Notes under the pieces: model-generated
Seen by the model: only the letters and a program-made list of their open reading frames with translations
Database searches by the model: none
What the model was told of the DNA's origin: nothing
Assembly: GCA_949295395.1 (NCBI GenBank)
Contig: CASFLB010000021.1
Coordinates: forward strand, 1-14,119
Reading direction: 5' to 3'
DNA from: an uncultured Pseudomonadota bacterium
Lineage (GTDB): Bacteria > Pseudomonadota > Alphaproteobacteria > RF32 > CAG-239
DNA length: 14,119 bases
Position numbers and translations under genes: made by a program
Part shown: positions 13,801-14,119 of the stretch, piece after piece
Numbering within the stretch: the stretch's first letter is position 1
How the letters are laid out: every line of letters begins with the position of its first letter

Positions 13801-14119
13801 CTACATTGCGCAATAGTCGCAATAATCCGAATATCCGTCTTTACAGCCGGTCACATACCACAAGCCCGAACAGTCTTCATAGGTGCAGACCGAACCACTC
13901 GGGCAAGTCGAATAAGTTCCCAAATTCGGACAAGGTTTGCAGTTGTCGTACTTAATTAAATCGCCGGATTGACAGCTATTTGCTCCGGCCGCACCGCCCA
14001 TTGAGCCGCAATCCATAAAGCCGTCGCAAGGATTGATTTTAATTTTGTATTTCGTGACACCGTCACAATCCAAACAGGGTGAACCATCTTGGATATAGCC
14101 TTTCGGAATAGAGGTATAG
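13801..14119 (-). CDS. Cys-rich secreted-type protein, N-terminus beyond window
   Basis: The frame is open to the window edge: upstream of the TTG at 14071-14073 it continues with YTSIPKGYIQDGSPC, so that TTG is not the start. At least 106 residues are present, about 15% of them cysteine, in short CxxC, CxxxC and CPSG-type units (CLDC, CDGF, CKPC, CPSGSVC, CSGLW, CDYCA). Such spacing suggests many disulfides in an exported protein, but the signal peptide must lie outside. The style matches the Cys-rich head of the next gene, 22 bp downstream, so the two may form one unit. I do not recognise a named family. Confidence 0.65.
   Translation of the reverse strand, partial: YTSIPKGYIQDGSPCLDCDGVTKYKIKINPCDGFMDCGSMGGAAGANSCQSGDLIKYDNCKPCPNLGTYSTCPSGSVCTYEDCSGLWYVTGCKDGYSDYCDYCAM

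Noticed and set aside
13801..14073. TTG at 14071-14073 as a start codon for the Cys-rich gene
   Set aside because: The frame stays open to the window edge with the same Cys-rich style and lacks a signal peptide at this TTG, so the real start is outside the window.
1..14119. CRISPR arrays, insertion sequences, phage genes, tRNA genes, or defence systems
   Set aside because: I looked for direct repeats with spacers, terminal inverted repeats with transposase motifs, and cloverleaf or TTC-loop signatures and saw none that could be supported; the only regular repeat is the 10-bp array at the mraZ promoter.

Overview
The window reads as a housekeeping stretch of an AT-rich (roughly 40% GC by eye) Gram-negative alphaproteobacterium. 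The Gram-negative assignment rests on LpxC, BamD, two lipoboxes and an outer-membrane barrel. The alphaproteobacterial assignment rests on FliX, a single-cysteine DksA, the maf / RNase G / yacG string and the lpxC-bamD-recN order. Low GC, secreted Cys-rich proteins and many missing canonical neighbours resemble uncultured, host-associated (gut-type) lineages; that last step is inference.

Layout. 1-64: possible tail of a plus-strand gene and a two-way terminator. 68-1135 (minus): an outer-membrane beta-barrel gene followed by a lipoprotein gene. 1283-4746 (plus): a pseudopilin-like gene, fliX, dksA, then the tightly packed maf-rng-yacG set, closed by a two-way terminator at 4751-4780. 4780-8849 (minus): the front of the division/cell-wall (dcw) cluster, mraZ-rsmH-ftsL-ftsI, with a small four-helix membrane protein gene after ftsI where murE would be expected. 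8850-9184: a gene-free region holding the mraZ promoter with five 10-bp-phased MraZ-box-like repeats, plus hairpins and a plus-strand terminator that suggest a small unannotated transcript. 9185-9586 (plus): RNase P RNA (rnpB). 9616-12904 (plus): lpxC-bamD-recN, which in many alphaproteobacteria sits at the far end of the dcw cluster after ftsZ. 12930-14119 (minus): two adjacent secreted/Cys-rich protein genes, the second cut by the window edge.

How it fits together. The core is envelope growth and division: MraZ autoregulates the septation operon (RsmH, FtsL, FtsI), LpxC commits to lipid A synthesis, and BamD helps insert outer-membrane proteins. RNA processing (RNase P, RNase G), the stringent-response factor DksA, nucleotide sanitation (Maf), gyrase control (YacG) and DNA repair (RecN) complete it. 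I see no CRISPR array, transposase, phage gene or evident new defence system. The most interesting signals are regulatory and architectural: the MraZ operator array lying on a good sigma-70 promoter, the two ends of the dcw cluster facing away from each other around rnpB, lpxC starting just after the rnpB terminator, and a candidate small RNA or micro-ORF in the 8940-9124 gap.
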